Counted from the stretch's first letter, positions 25,672-38,690 are shown. The stretch is 64,000 nt of DNA from Macrothele yani (GCA_039090855.1 CM076990.1:197847232-197911231); one strand, 5' to 3'. The notes: a model not told the origin generated them from the letters alone. Numbers and translations are program-made.

Positions 25672-26125
25672 ATATCATCATCATCAACCTTTATCAATCC
25701 ACTGCTGGATGAAGGTCTCCCCAAATTTCTTCCACAATTTTCTGTCTTGGGCCGGTCTCCTCAATGTCACTCCAGCATACTTTCGAATTTCATCCTTCCA
25801 TCTCCCATGGGGTCTTCGCCTGTCCCTCGGAATCCAATCTAAAATTTCGGTTGTCCATCGGTGGTCCATTCTCCTGGCAACATGTCTAGCCCCTGGCCAT
25901 TTCCGTGATTCACTCTGGTCAAGATGTCGTCCACTCCTGTCATTTTCCTCACCCACAAGTTCCTCTTCTTATCTTTCCTGGTTACACCAAGCATGCATCT
26001 CTCCATACTGCTTTGAGTTGTCTGCAGTCTTTGTATGTCTTTTTTAGTTAAGGTCCATGTCTCGGCTCCATACGTAAGCACTAGCAGGATGCATTGATTA
26101 AACACTTTTCTTTTATATATATTAT
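25672..26125 (-). pseudogene. RTE-type retrotransposon, 5'-truncated 3' end
   Basis: The - strand 3' tail is the TGATGATGATA repeat at about 25672. Two frames carry the RTE C-terminal domain: VLTYGAETWTLTKKDIQRLQ and ERCMLGVTRKDKKRNLWVRK in one, then RWTTEILDWIPRDRRRPHGR and DRKLWKKFGETFIQQW in another, so at least one frameshift has occurred. The reverse transcriptase core is missing. TGATGA-type tails are typical of this clade. Confidence 0.85.
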
Positions 26126-26189
26126 TAAATTTCAAAATTTTCTGTAATAAAGTTATACAGTGCCTATATAGTCTCAGTAGTCGCCCCGA

Positions 26190-26335
26190 TGACGGAGAGA
26201 TCAGTGGAGCAGACTTTTGTTTAATCCTCTGAATTCGTCCAGAATGAGGGATGGGTGATGCATTTGTCCCTTACTGGAATTAATATCCCTAAATTAGGGA
26301 CAGGCGACTAGCGGGATTGTAAACCAAAAAAAGTT
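26190..26335 (+). mobile_element. SINE family 1, decayed body
   Basis: It retains ATCCCTAAATTAGGGACAGG followed by CGACTAGCGG and an A-rich end. The head is unrecognisable apart from a poor CGTCCAGAATG stretch. Confidence 0.5.
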
Positions 26336-26339
26336 TGTT

Positions 26340-27150
26340 TCTTTAAATGATTTTTTTTTCTGGAGGACTGCATGTTCAAAGCATGGTTATTATTAAGTAT
26401 TGAAGTGGGCGCCAACTTATCAGAAGAATCGTTGTTTGCAGGTTCCTGTCATTGTAGCAGGGAAGCAGATAAATAAATATTTAAATAAACGGAACGTTAT
26501 AACTGATGAGTTGGCTCGTACACTTGGATTTATTTTTCTGAATCGGGCAAAAGGTAAAATATCAGTTTAGTCAAGATAAATAGTATATACTTCTAGCTGG
26601 TGACGGATATTTGGAGTAGCTTTCTCTATGTAATTCCCGCCAAAATTTCTTCTCACTCATCCTGTGTAAAAGCATTTCTCCCTGCCTTGTGTACGAGTGA
26701 ATCCTTCCTAACTGTCTGAAATCTCGCACCAGACTCCTCGTTTATGAACACTCTGTGTATTTCTTCCTTTCACTCTCTGTCCCCAGCTCGAAGGAAGATG
26801 CTCCTGACGTAAGAAGTTGACTGTTGTTAATTGCTGAGCTGGAAATGTCCCTAGGGTGCAGAGAGTGAAAAGAAGAAATACACAGAATGTCCTCCGGCGA
26901 TGGGGAATATAAAGGAGGGGGTGTTTTTTTGTTCGTGGAAGCTCCGATGGTCCGTGAAAGAATGGTTTTCCCCATAGGGATGCGTGCTAAGCGCCTTTTT
27001 AACTGAGGGCGAATTTCTAGCTGCTGTTGGTACACAAAAATAACCAAAGTCACTATTTAATTATATTTTAAATATTTCCATAAAACATAACACAAACTTT
27101 TCATAGGGGAACTGCGTTGAAAAATAATTGAAGTGCGTTTTTATTCATAA
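26340..27150. other. No gene seen
   Basis: AT-rich intergenic sequence. Short - strand frames (for example 26742-27053) have no recognisable domain. Confidence 0.5.
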
Positions 27151-27156
27151 GGAGCA

Positions 27157-27322
27157 CAGTGGCGTAGCCAGAAATTTCTTAAAGGAAGGGGGTCTATGGA
27201 TTTAGTTCATTGGTGAAAGCCTCATATATACATATATAACGCTTTAAATTCTTACTCAACCCACCCTCATGGGGGGGGGGGGGGACCGTAGGACCGTCCC
27301 ATCCTCCTTGGCTACGCCTCTG
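27157..27322. mobile_element. hAT-like MITE (166 bp)
   Basis: Termini CAGTGGCGTAGCCAG (left) and, inverted, CAGAGGCGTAGCCAAG (right) match the common CAGNGGCGTAGC end of hAT-superfamily miniature elements. The interior is short, contains a G run and has no frame. The expected 8-base target duplication is at best imperfect (ATAAGGAG-like left, ATAGAGAG right). Confidence 0.6.
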
Positions 27323-27509
27323 ATAGAGAGCTACTTCAAAATCTGAAAATGCTTATATATTGTAAAACTATTATTTACTACATTGTTACTACTTTCTAAG
27401 TGACTTTTTGTTACTATATTGCAATGAACTATTATTTAGTTATTTTACTACATTGTAAGTGGGCTTTTCCTCTCTCTCTTTGGATTCGATCAATTTGCAG
27501 CTCTTAATT

Positions 27510-28709
27510 CAACAAATAATTGGACACCCCTGCAATCGACGATTTATGCTGTCCTGATACACGTCACGGCCGCCACCGTTAAATATCGTGTGGGAAACAA
27601 CAACGCAGCCAGTAGCATGCAAGATGCCACGCAGTTCGGAGCTCTCTGATTTCGAGAAAGGTGCATTCGTCGGGTATCACAGAAATGGCCGATCCATACG
27701 TGACATATCCAGCGAGTTGAAGTACCCAAAATCGACAGTGGCCTACGTGATTGGCAAGTGGAAGATGGGAGGTGACTGTCGGAATGTGCTCCGACCCGGC
27801 AGACCCGCAAAACTGGGAGTTAGAGACAGACGGGTGCTCGCCAGAGAAATTCGGAAGAGCCGCACCAAATCGATGGGCCACATCCGCAAGGAGTTTCAAC
27901 AGGCATCCGGGAGTGTTCTTTCGATGAATACCATCCGTAAGAAAGCCCATCTGCTCGGTTATCATGGACTTGCTGCCGCCCACAAGCCTTTGATCACCAA
28001 GTCCAATAGCGCTGCTCGGCTAACGTGGTGCAAAGAACGTCGACAGTGGACCGTTTAACAGTGGAAACAGGTTCTCTGGAGCGACGAATCAAGGTTCACC
28101 CTCTACCCTTCGGATGGTAGGGTCTGTGTTTGGCGTCTGCCTGGAGAACGCCTCCTGCCGGAATGTATTGTGCCAACTGTGAAGCTCGGCGGCGGTAGAA
28201 TTATGCTATGGGAGTGTTTCTCCTGGTATGGCACGGGACCCTTGGTCGCAATTCCTGGTAGACTCAACGCCGAGACCTACTGCACCATTTTGGATGACCA
28301 CGCGCTTCCTACGTTGCGGCAGTTTTACGGGGTGGACCCATGTTACTTTCAGGATGACAATGCCACCTGTCATGTTGCGAGGTCCACCATGGCTTGGTGT
28401 GGTGACAATGGGGTTAATCGAATGGACTGGCCTGCGCAGAGCCTGGACTTTAACCCTATCCAGCACCTCTGGGACGAGTTGGAACGTCGACTTAAGGGGT
28501 GCCCCTACCGTCCTAAATCGGTGAAGGAACTGACCTGTCTTCTCCAAGCCGAATGGAAGAAAATACCGCTAGCCGTCGTACAACGCCTGGTTGAGAGTAT
28601 GTCCCGGAGGGTCTCAGCTGTAAACGCCGCTCGTCGAGCCTCCACCAACTATTGAAGGTGAATAAACTTCGTTTTCCTTTGCTATCACAGGTGTCCAATT
28701 ACTTGTTGG
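27510..28709 (+). mobile_element. Tc1-type DNA transposon, full length but inactive
   Basis: Inverted ends of about 22 bp: CAACAAATAATTGGACACC at 27510 and, inverted at the right, CCAACAAGTAATTGGACACC ending about 28709, followed by TA. Total about 1.2 kb around one transposase frame. The ends are similar but not identical. A left TA is not immediately adjacent to the repeat. Confidence 0.85.
27588..28655 (+). pseudogene. Tc1-family transposase, single in-frame stop and mutated catalytic Glu
   Basis: About 356 codons in one frame, broken only by TAA at 28056-28058. The N-terminal half has a helix-turn-helix region (LSDFEKGAFVGYHRNGRSI, ISSELKYPKSTVAYVI) and a GRPR-like RPGRPAKL. The C-terminal half is the DDE nuclease: first Asp in LWSDESRF (codon at 28083), second in YFQDDNATCH (28356). 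The third position, normally Glu in NPIEHLW, reads NPIQHLW (CAG at 28461), one base away from GAG. The intact enzyme would cut and paste the element at TA sites. The stop separates the DNA-binding part from the nuclease, and the Glu change alone should abolish catalysis. Otherwise the frame is well kept, so inactivation is not very old. Confidence 0.9.
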
Positions 28710-28711
28710 TA

Positions 28712-30470
28712 GATAGTGTATATATATATATATAAAAGAGAAGATCCAAAGGAGATAGGAACATTTTTCTATTACTTTTATTATCAGTTAAAGCTTATCG
28801 TTAGGTGATCAGGTGTTGTCCCAATATTATTGTAGTTATTTAATTACTCTTTTAATCCTCTCATTATGTGTTTCCTATTTATTGTTCTGTTTTTCTTTGA
28901 TTTCCCATGGCTAACCGTCCTTGCCGCCTTCGATCGGCTGGGGCTTCATGAACCTCTTTCATGCGTTTCTACCAACCGAAACGTTATTTCCGACCCTTAG
29001 ATTCTTTTCGCGTTCCCCTTGCTCTGAAAAAACCAGCTAGTGACACCTTAAATATAGTAAACTCATTGCGTACTGTCTAGGTCTCTCTCGCTTTTCGTGC
29101 TGCCTTAGCTGAAGGCACAGTTAAAAGATCGCTGATTATATTGATGCTCGAAATTTTTTGTTGTAAGAATCCACCATGCCGAATAATTCTTGAAGCTTCT
29201 GTGAATCGCTTTTGACGTTTCGCTCATTATCAATACTGATGTGCCCTTAATAACGTTGAAGACTTCCTTTCTTTCTTTTTTGATTTTCTTTAGCTGACTG
29301 TGAGATTGTTACAAAGAAACCTACTGTTGTATTATATTTCTGGTAACAATATACTTCTATTTGGTCTTCTCTGCTCAGATTACGTTCACGCATCACGCAG
29401 TTAGAAGTAATTTAAGAGACATTTCAATTCGATCTTTTAACAGAAACACGTTATAGTATCTCTCATCCCCATCGCCGCTACCTATACCGTGCTCCCGTCC
29501 ATTAAAATGCAGAACTTTAAAACGTTGAAATGAAGTTCCATTTTCATCTTGTAATCTTTAGTTTTTTTTTTTTTTCGCTTTAGTATCCCTTAAGACTGCA
29601 TGGGAAAAGAAAAAGACTACAAAGTCAAACCATAGCTGAAATTAGCGGATGGTGTTGCAATTTGAAAATTGTGAAACTGGTAAGACGCATACCTGGCCTT
29701 AGACGTTCCAACTTAGACCAGATCGATCTATATGTTAGGAGATCTGATACGCTCGAGTTCGGGCCTTGCCGGGCTTTTCAAATTAAGGCCCAGGTAACCT
29801 AAATTTTAGAGTTTTATTGCGAAACTCTTTAGCCTGTTCTTCTCTTAAAGGAAAAGCAAGCTGAAAAGCCCTTTCAATCTTGTCTTTTCTTTACGAAGGT
29901 GAGTACTAACCAGGTCTTTGAATAACAGATTCTAATTCGTAGAAAGTAAAAATAGCAGGAATAGGGATTGATTCCACGGGCTAATCCAGTTTTAAGTTCG
30001 TTTATCCCACTTTGATTTCTGTGGCCGAGAAAGAGAAATATTTTTCTGACAATCCGAGGGGAATAGGGCGCCCTGGTCGAAAAAGGTGAAAATGTTATAG
30101 GTTTTTTATTTATTCTAGGATTCTGTCTTACCCCGTCGTGAGTTCGTCTGGCTTTTGTTGTGAGGTATTTAAACAGTTCCGGATTCTTTGCAGGTTCTTC
30201 GCACATGTTGAAATGAAAGAGTTACCAGCTAAAATATTCATTATTCATGCAACAGGGAGTCGTTACATTTTGTATGCCTTAGAACAAAATGCTTATTAAG
30301 TCTTACTTTACATTTTTTAATTCCTTACAGCAATAGTGGGCTAATCCACATTTTGTAAAAAGGGAGAAAATGAACTCTAAATTAAAGGGAACTCGTAACT
30401 GGACTAACATATACCTGGACATGCTAGAGTTCATTTTCGCCGTTTCTACAAACTGTGTGTTGTTTCACTA
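28712..30470. other. No gene; possible very old SINE near 29660-29810
   Basis: AT-rich. A stretch with GAAACTGGTAAGACGCATAC and CTCGAGTTCGGGCC could be a decayed tRNA-derived head, but the body is not recognisable. Short frames are random. Confidence 0.35.
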
Positions 30471-30479
30471 TTTCCTTAA

Positions 30480-30960
30480 GGTCTTCATTTGATTCCTGGA
30501 TTGCTCTTTCATTTACTTATCTTTGTATTTCGACTACAAAACTATCTATTTCCGTCATTCTCGCATTCACTTAATTTCCATTCTGGTCTCCCATTTCGGC
30601 AATGTACACCCAAAATCTTTTTCTCTCGATTTCAGAGAGGCGGTTGGGAACCTCTTTACCTGCTCTTCTAAAACCTCAGAAAACTTGTGTCATTTTCTTC
30701 CTCTTCTCGCCAAAAACTCAGGCTATCCCTACCCCTCCCATCCGAGCATTAAATTGCCATCTCCGATAAAACTCGCCCTTCTGTCGCACTTCATTATCTC
30801 AAAATCACTCTGTAAGCACCTGTGGAAAAGGGGGATGAATCTTGCGGACTCCGAACGGGCCAAGTGTTCTCAACTGTCCCACAGAAATGAAGGGCCATAG
30901 AATCATTCTGAAGTTCATGAACCGCCGGTTCAAGGATCGACACGTTTTCTCCGAACATCC
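30480..30960 (+). repeat. Old dispersed repeat related to 19740-20030
   Basis: Shares TTCACTTAATTTCCATTCTG, GTCTCCCATTTCGGCA, CACCCAAAATC and CTCGCCAAAAACTCA with the 19740-20030 unit in the same order, at clearly reduced identity. The family is unknown and the ends are not defined. Confidence 0.5.
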
Positions 30961-31181
30961 CTGCCCCATTAACAGCTAGATGAAAACTACTGAAGGGAGT
31001 TGAGCCTTTTGTTTCCCAAAGAACATTAACAAAAGTGAGAAATGATTTTAACTTATGAGATGATATTATAGAAGGTTATTAATGCTAAGTTTCGTTGTAA
31101 CGGTAACAAAAACAAAGTTAAAAATTATTGGAACTTCAAAAAGTATACTTTTTTTAGCGAGAAGTCTGTACTCCAGTACCA

Positions 31182-31323
31182 TTCGTTGAATATGACTTCC
31201 AAATTACGGTGAGCGTTTGGGGGACCGTAGATCTTGAACCTAATGATCTCCAAATTAAGATCTTGTGCAGTGGGGGACCGTACATCTTGAACCTAATGAT
31301 CTCCAAATCAAGGTCTTGTGCAG
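31182..31323 (+). repeat. 53-bp tandem repeat, about 2.5 copies
   Basis: GGGACCGTAGATCTTGAACC at 31221 recurs at 31274. A partial earlier unit (ATGACTTCCAAATTACGGT) precedes them. Confidence 0.8.
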
Positions 31324-31654
31324 TGGCGTGCCGGAAACACTCGGAGTCTCTCCGCAAAAAAAAAAAAAAAAAAATTCGAGGCCCTTTTGAGAAAATCTAT
31401 TAGTTGTCAATTACTGAAAGTTTCAACTCCATATTATTTACTAGGCTTAACGGGCGTTTTAACGAATCAAATTCTTTGGAGCCTACAAGTATTTTTCGTA
31501 AAACCAAAATTATTACACTTTATTGCGTGAGACACAAATGTGCACATGGTAACTAAAATGACTGCCCTAGTTTCATACCGATATAAAGGACTCCGAAACA
31601 CTTACGCCAAAGTTAATCCCATCATTCAAATCTTATTCTTTCAGAGAACTAAGG

Positions 31655-32108
31655 CCACGATCACACACACACACACACACAGACAGAAACCAAACCATTT
31701 TCGTATCACGATCACACACACACAGAAACCAAATAAAAAATCGCATCAGGATCACACACACACAGAAACCAAACCATTTTCGTATCACGATCACACACAC
31801 ACAGAAACCAAATAAAAAATCGCATCAGGATCACACACACAGAAACCAAACCATTTTCGTATCACGATCACACACACACAGAAACCAAACCATTTTCGTA
31901 TCACGATCACACACACACAGAAACCAAACCATTTTCGTATCACGATCACACACACACACACACATACACACAGAAACCAAACAACTTTCGTATCACTCAC
32001 ACACACACACACACACACACACAGAAACCAAACAACTTTCGTATCACGATCACACACACACACACAGAAACTAAACAATTTTCGTATCACGATCACACAC
32101 ACACGCAT

Positions 32109-32139
<31 letters not shown>

Positions 32140-32225
32140 AATCAAACAATTTTCATATCACGATCACACACACACGCACAGAAACCAAACCATTTTCGTG
32201 TCACAATCACACACACACACAAACC
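31655..32225 (+). repeat. CA-based minisatellite
   Basis: About a dozen units of roughly 35-50 bp, each with GAAACCAAACCATTTTCGTA, TCACGATC and a variable (CA)n block. A higher-order pattern is visible in the first part, where units ending AAATAAAAAATCGCATCAGG alternate with the main type. One (GA)n block interrupts at about 32107-32135. Frames across it are artefacts. Confidence 0.95.
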
Positions 32226-33090
32226 ATGTAACTACCGTGTGACAGTGTCGTGTGACCTTTTTCGGTTAATACGAAAATACAGATCATAGATCATAAGTAG
32301 GAAACTAAATAAGTAACAATTGAGAATTGTAGCACAAAGCATGTAAAACTATTTAAATTATTTACTCTGGAATATGAAAACGCATTTAATATAATATCAC
32401 AATCTTTTGCACATAGTAATAAACTGTTCTTTGGACTCTCATAAAAAAAAATAAGAAAGAAAGAGAAAGACGTCGCTTCTCTTCACTCTGCTACTTCATT
32501 CCTGCGAAGAACACCTTTTAAAAAGTTAATTATATTCTGAAAGATGCGTAGTTACCTGCAACATTTTTAAAAACATAACACCTTGTCCTCATTGATATAA
32601 AAATTTCACTCATTGAACTGGCATTTCTTCCACATTCTGTTGTTAATATACACGCATAGGAACTTTTGCTATAGCTATGAAAAGGGGCCTCAAGTACCGT
32701 GGAATAGCTGCTTTTCCATTATCCAGTTATTATGAACTAAAGCAACTAAAATGTTTTTTAAAGATCTTTCTTATTTACCGGGGGGGGGGAGCACAATTTT
32801 TTTTTTTTTTTTTTTGTTAATACTTTATTCAAAGCTACCTGAATTCCTGGCTATTTCTTTAACCAGTTTCGCATGAAGTTTCAGCAAAAAAAATTGTAAA
32901 ATATTTTTGCTAAGGTGAGAGGCTTTCTTAGCCGTGATGCCCCCTCCCGCAATGCGGGGGTTGTGGGCTCTCAGTATATCTATCTATCAGTACGTCCCTG
33001 GTCATATGAACATTTATCTTTTGTCAGCCACCGAGCGAGATGTGATTGGTCACTTAAAAAAATCAACAGTCTCATCCTAGAACAAAACTG
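32226..33090. other. No gene seen
   Basis: AT-rich, with G and T tracts near 32781-32815. A short GC palindrome (CCCCCTCCCGCAATGCGGGGG) lies near 32940-32961, possibly the remains of a SINE head. Confidence 0.4.
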
Positions 33091-33357
33091 TACTGTGTAA
33101 AAAATTTTGTGGTAGGTTGCACCAAAAAGAGGTACTACACCACTGCACCACTTTCTGAGAAAAGATACATCATGGTGTGGTGCAAACAAAACTGAACAAC
33201 ATGGTGCAAACTTGTACCATAACGTGGTGAAAATCTGCACCTTGTTGTTAGGTTTTGTTTTGTTGGCACCACACAATGATGTATCTTTTCTCAGAAAATG
33301 GTGCAGCTAGTGTGGTACCATTTTTTGGTGCGACCTACCACAAAACTTTTAACAGTG
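33091..33357. mobile_element. Palindromic MITE, family CACTGT
   Basis: Almost the whole 267 bases form one inverted repeat. The outer arm reads ACTGTGTAAAAAATTTTGTG, GTAGGTTGCACCAAAAAG, and the right arm ends CTACCACAAAACTTTTAACA then GTG. Inner arms repeat GGTGCA..., CTGAGAAAAGATACATCATG. A second member lies at 48860-49137. No frame. CACTG termini recall Chapaev or CMC-type ends, but I cannot assign the superfamily. Confidence 0.8.
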
Positions 33358-36300
33358 ATAACCTCTTACAAAACAGGGTGAAAAGGCAATTACTTACCAA
33401 TCGAAAACAATTAATGTTCTCTAAATGGCAAATGAAATATGTAAACGCGTCAACAGAATTTCGGAGATTCAGGCTCCGTTAAAGATATGCAATCTAATAA
33501 TAAACTCATGCTTTCATGACAGGATATTTAACATTTCCTGATTCTTAAAAAATACGGGTTTTATATTTCCTCATTCCCATCATTAGAAAAACTCTAATGT
33601 GTATTTACATAAGAGTTAAAATTTTAATTCTTTCTCGTTATTTCTCATCACACATGCTAGTGAACAATGCAGTTGTTTGCCTGCATGGAAGCTTATTACG
33701 TGCATGATTTCGCGCTGACATGAGCTGAAGCGTTTTAGGAAATACGTATTTAATGCATACAATATTTTCCTCTGAAGATAAGCAGCATATGAATAGCCTT
33801 TAAAATAAAAAAAATATAGCCGAAAAGGCTTAATAAAAAGAAGTGAAAAATAAAAAACGGATGAACAGCAGCGAGGAAATTCTCGTGCGACTGAAACCCA
33901 ATCTGATACAACTGTACATAACAAATGCATGTGTTCAAAAATTTTCCAAAAATAAGGCTCGGAAGATAGTTAACAGATAGATGTTTTGTAAAAGAAAAAA
34001 GATATCGACTTCTATGAAAATTTACTCGAAGATATTTATAAATTTGTGCTAACAAAGGATAATAGTGAATCAACAAAAGAGGACGCCGCATTGGAGACTA
34101 TAGCGCAACATGAAAATAAATTTAGAATGTTTTGTTCTAAACGATAAAGAGGGTAGAGACAAAGCAAGGTAATGCCAATTAAGTGTTTTACAAAGTGGAA
34201 CGGAAAACAATTTTCAAATAGTCGTGGATGGATTTTTGAATAGAATTTGAAGGAAAAATCAAAATCCATTCTAGAATTCTTGCAATGGGAATTTAAAAAT
34301 ATTGCAAAAATAAAAAAGTATCCTAAATTTACACAGCTAATATATAAAAGTCGAATTAATACAAATAGAAATGTAATCCTACGCTAGAAAAAAATATATT
34401 AGTTTCAGTAGAACTTAAACACGCACATCCTGTAATTATACGGTGCTCCAACAATAAGCATCTTTTTTTATTAAAATCAATGCTTAATTTTAGACAGTAG
34501 GATTCACAAAAGAAGATCAGATCAGACACAAAGAATCCTCGCTTTCAGAAATATTCGTTCATATCAAAAGCTTTACTAGTAAGAATCTAAGAACTTTTGA
34601 AATAATTTAATAAAAGATATTGTGCACAAAAATACGAAAGCAAAGATCAAAACTCAAACGGAGGAAGCAAGGGAATTCAAATTTTCTGGAACATGAGTCC
34701 TTTGCTTGCAGTAGGGTCTGCTTTCGCAGATGTTCATGTTAGCTAACTTTTAACGTCTTGTTCTCTTTCACACCACAAGGCACTCAAGTCTTCCTTTATA
34801 TATATATATACAAGTTGTGTTTGAAAATCCTGAAGAATATTTCATACAAAAGATATTAATTAAACCTACTAAACTTATTTACTCAAAAATACATACCAGC
34901 AAACTTTTTTCTGTTTAAAAGTGGCATTAACATATATATCTTTGAATCTACAATAATGTAAGTCATCCTTGCTAAAAAGCTGTTAGAGATCTGTACCAGC
35001 TTTAATAAAAAAAAATCCAAGCCCAGCCCAAACTCGAATATACTTTTGAAATTCGTAAAATTATAGCTCGGTTGGAAGTTTAATTATACAATCAGAGCGG
35101 GAAAGCACATATATAAGAACGCGCGTGCGTTTTTGTGTATTGAAACCTATAAGATGTCCATAGTTTACCGGCTTGCAAAACTCATGGAAAAGAAAAACTT
35201 TTAACAAAGTACCGCTCCGCAGTTGCTAAAAGAATGCCCGCTGTTTAATGGCACTCGGTAAGTCGTTCCATTCTGTATGCTGCTAATCTTGTCCTGTGTC
35301 AGTTTTCTGAAGGAAGTGAAAGTAGTTTTGGGGATAATATTTGGAAAATGAATATTAAGACCCCGCTGGCTGCTGATGACATATCTCTAACGGAAGTTAA
35401 CAAGCTCCAATTATTTTGAGGGAAGAAGACATGAAGACTTTTATTGCTGAAATGTTTCAATCTTTCTTCCTTTTTTATTTTTTTTTTTTTTTTTTTCTCT
35501 CTTCGAAAAAACTTTAACATCGGATCATTTTTGTGCTTCGGATTGCGAATTTCAGGAGAAACACAGGCTCAATGTCTGAGCTGAATAATACGTGCAGGCA
35601 GCTCTCCTTCAGTGACCCTCACTTAGGCGTTTCATTGCAGCACACGAAGAAAAAAATAAGGGGTGGGGGAGAGCTCATCCCGGCGTATTCTGTTCGGAAA
35701 GCGTTTGGGCTTTGTAAGCATAGTCGATCATCTGCGAATATCTAAATACTGTTTGCAAACGTTAACAAAAGTTAATTGTGCATGTAAGATAATTGTCAGT
35801 TGAAATTTGGAAATCCAGTGGTGATATTACAAAAATAGCATTTCTCTACGTTATATATTATATGAGAGAAATAGAAAGTCAATCACTCGCCTCGAACAAA
35901 AAGAAAACAAAAGAGGAAAAAACGAAAAGAAAAGAAAGAAGAGCAGAAAATGATTCAGCAGATTACAAAGTAGAGATTCCGGACCTAAAGTATTCAAATA
36001 AGTATTGTCTTGTAAAATACATGCTATGAACATCGGAGTAGAATATTTTGAACATTATTACTTCCGAGTTCCAAGTTTAAAAACGTTAGAAGCAGATTTT
36101 TTTTCTCATTTTTGAGGAACACAGATGTTGGGAAATTTGAAATATCAGTTCCGACGATTTTTGTTTCTTTTTAAAAGAATCCAGCGAAACCCTTTTTCCT
36201 TGGAAACTGAAACTCTGAGGTTCTAATTCTAGAAGTGCATGTGCGACCTAGTACTCATTTTTCTCTTATTTAAGCTTCGTATTTCAGAAAGGGAACATCT

Positions 36301-36850
36301 TTTTATCAATAAAACCGAATTCAACAAAGTTTATCTTACAACACAATAATCAATAAAAAATGAATGGCACGTAGATAATATGTAAATAAGAGGAATTTAT
36401 TTTAACATCTGCGCTTTAGAAGTTGCAAAGGAACCTATCAATATAGACTACGTTTATATCAAGACAAAACCCCGGGCAACGAAGCCGTTATCTTATTAGT
36501 TACTCATCCTAAATAAGACTGCTTTCTCTTTCGCTCTGGTTCTGTATTTTTCCTTTCCCTTCCTTTTCTTTTTTTTTTTCTTTTCTTTTTAAGCCTGTAA
36601 ATGTTAATTTGCGTTAGGCGACTTTTCTTAGGATTTTGAAGATTCTATTATATTTCTACTTATGCACGAGCCCCTAAGTGGTCGCTTGTTGGTAATGAAA
36701 ATCGGTACAAAATATAATGGTCAAATTTCGTAGCATCAATGACGTCCATTAAAATTGAAGAACTAACTGCAAACTTAATTTTTTTAAATATTTAGATTAC
36801 AGCTACTTTAAAAATTTATTAGAAAATCTTTTTTTGGAAAAGTTAAGCGA
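33358..36850. other. AT-rich gene desert, no gene
   Basis: Short frames on both strands have the composition expected by chance. Only simple tracts are notable: (AT)n near 34800, a T tract near 35478-35494, and A/G-rich sequence near 35880-35960. Confidence 0.5.
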
Positions 36851-36851
36851 A

Positions 36852-36884
36852 AGAGAGAGAGAGAGAGAGAGAGTGAGAGAGAGA
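36852..36884. repeat. (GA)n microsatellite
   Basis: GA run with one T interruption. The flanks, through about 37940, hold no gene; an A tract lies at about 37217-37238. Confidence 0.9.
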
Positions 36885-37943
36885 ACGATCTAAGTGAAAA
36901 ACGAAACAGCGGGTTGCTTTTTGTTCTTTTGATACTGCATTTCATTTTCTGAAAAAGTTTCATTTCTTTTGTACATCCCATTTGACAAGTGAAGCTCGAT
37001 TGCTTTGGACGTACTCTACGCTGTAAGTGTAATCAGATATTGCAATATAAAAATCTAGTTTTATGAGAAAAGTTTGAGCTTCAAAGATTTCACAAAATGC
37101 CAAAATAAAGGGCATGCCAAATCTAAAATCTTTAATTAAAGATGGATTGGTTTCAAGTTTAGGGAGTTGTTTCTTCTTTTCCGTATGAGCTCAACGTGTG
37201 TTATTTACGATACGGCAAAAAAAAAAAAAAAAAAAAAAGGTCTGGAACCAGTTTTCTTTAACATTCCTGGTTTGCAAGTCAATTATTATTTACTACTATC
37301 ATCTTCATTTGGCGGGAATTACATTCTAACTGAGCCAATCTAAGTTTCTCAGTAATTTCCAGTTTCTTTAGCCGGTAAAGCCTCAAAGCATTTGTTTTAC
37401 CGATAAAGTTATGTCTTTCCTCGGATGCTGAATGAAAAACAATAAATAACTAGCATAACAGTATTCTGAAATTCATTTCCTCCTCATTCCGAGACATTTC
37501 GAACCGAATGGACCTTCCTTCTCCTCTTTTAAGGGGCTGTTAGTGAGTATTATACACAGTTAACATGAGTAAGTTTACTATGTATAAGGGCACCTCAATT
37601 CAGGACTAACTTACCCTTGGTGCACGCAGAATGAGTCAAGAAATCTTTCTCAACCTTTTTTCCCCCCATTTGACGCATTACATTGTTTTTAAAGTTTGAA
37701 AATACGCCCAAGGAAGATAAATCTTTAATGAGATTTTAATAAATATTTTCCTCTAGGTGGCATTCTTTTATTTCCTCTTGTGACATTTTAAACATGGTGT
37801 TGGGCCTAAACGTGTCCATGACACGGGAATGCAATTTTTCATGCTTCCCGTACATGATGGAAATTGTAATAAACATGAAACACGGACATGAACGAAATCA
37901 TTTTAAACAGAAGTACAGTAAATAGCGAGGAATTGTGCACCAA

Positions 37944-38224
37944 CTACACATAAAATAGTAAAACTGTACTAGTAATCCGATTTATTGACGTAAAAATATA
38001 AATATACGTTTTCAAGCTTTCGCACATCAACCAGGTGGTTTTTGCAAAGAAGCTAGACATAAAACTGCTTTCTGTACATGAGATAAATTGTGTTGGAAAA
38101 ACTGCTCTCTATCTATCGACCTTGAAAAATGTATCTGGTTGATATGCGAAAGCTTGGAAACGTATATTTATATTTTTACGTCAATAAATCGGATTACTAG
38201 TACAGTCTGGTTGTTTTGTGTAAG
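37944..38224. mobile_element. Foldback element with ~100-bp arms
   Basis: Left arm ACTGTACTAGTAATCCGATT, TATTGACGTAAAAATATAAA, TATACGTTTTCAAGCTTTCG, CACATCAACCAGGTGG; the right arm is its inverse, ending at 38206. Weaker complementarity extends outward (ACACATAAAATAG against ACACAAAACAACC inverted). The loop is about 70 bases. A related arm occurs inside a mariner at 56690-56812, so this is a dispersed family. Confidence 0.8.
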
Positions 38225-38519
38225 TACAGTGTCCTCACTCGCAAGAGAAGAATGCTTCCCCATTAGCTGAATTTTTTCCTAGTTTTCCATAACAGTGTAA
38301 TGTCCCGAATACTATAATGCTGGAATCGACGTAAGAATACTATAATGCTGGAAATAAATTCGTAAGGGAAGTGTTTGCAAACAGAGAAATTTATTTTTCC
38401 TGCAGTGTCTTGACATTAAATACATCCGAAACAACATCCAGCATCTAAGCTAATTTAGGATTCATAAGCACTTTTTGGTAGAAAGAAACATCTATTACAG
38501 AAGATTTGCTGCATGTGCA

Positions 38520-38690
38520 AAATAACCACGGGCTTCTGGCTAATGGTCCGGTTTCGAATTTCAATTGAGGCATGGATGGTGTGCTTATCGTACGGCGCTG
38601 GCTTTGTCCCATCTCTGCAACCATTGGCCCTGAATTAGGGACAGACAACTACTTAGATGCTCACAGTGGCCGTTAAACCTCGAACTCACG
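38520..38690 (+). mobile_element. SINE family 1, diverged
   Basis: It retains GGTTTCGAATTTC (B-box remnant), GAGGCATGGATGGTGTG, CGTACGGCGCTGGCT, CCTGAATTAGGGACAGAC and CAGTGGCCGTTAAACCTCGA. Confidence 0.75.

Noticed and set aside
31540..32108. Open frames in the 31.5-32.1 kb minisatellite
   Set aside because: They are translations of CA/GT repeats (THTHT or VCVCV) and recur with the repeat period.
33616..34269. Overlapping - strand frames of 77-113 codons as a gene
   Set aside because: They are Phe/Leu/Tyr-rich as expected from AT-rich random sequence and contain no motif.
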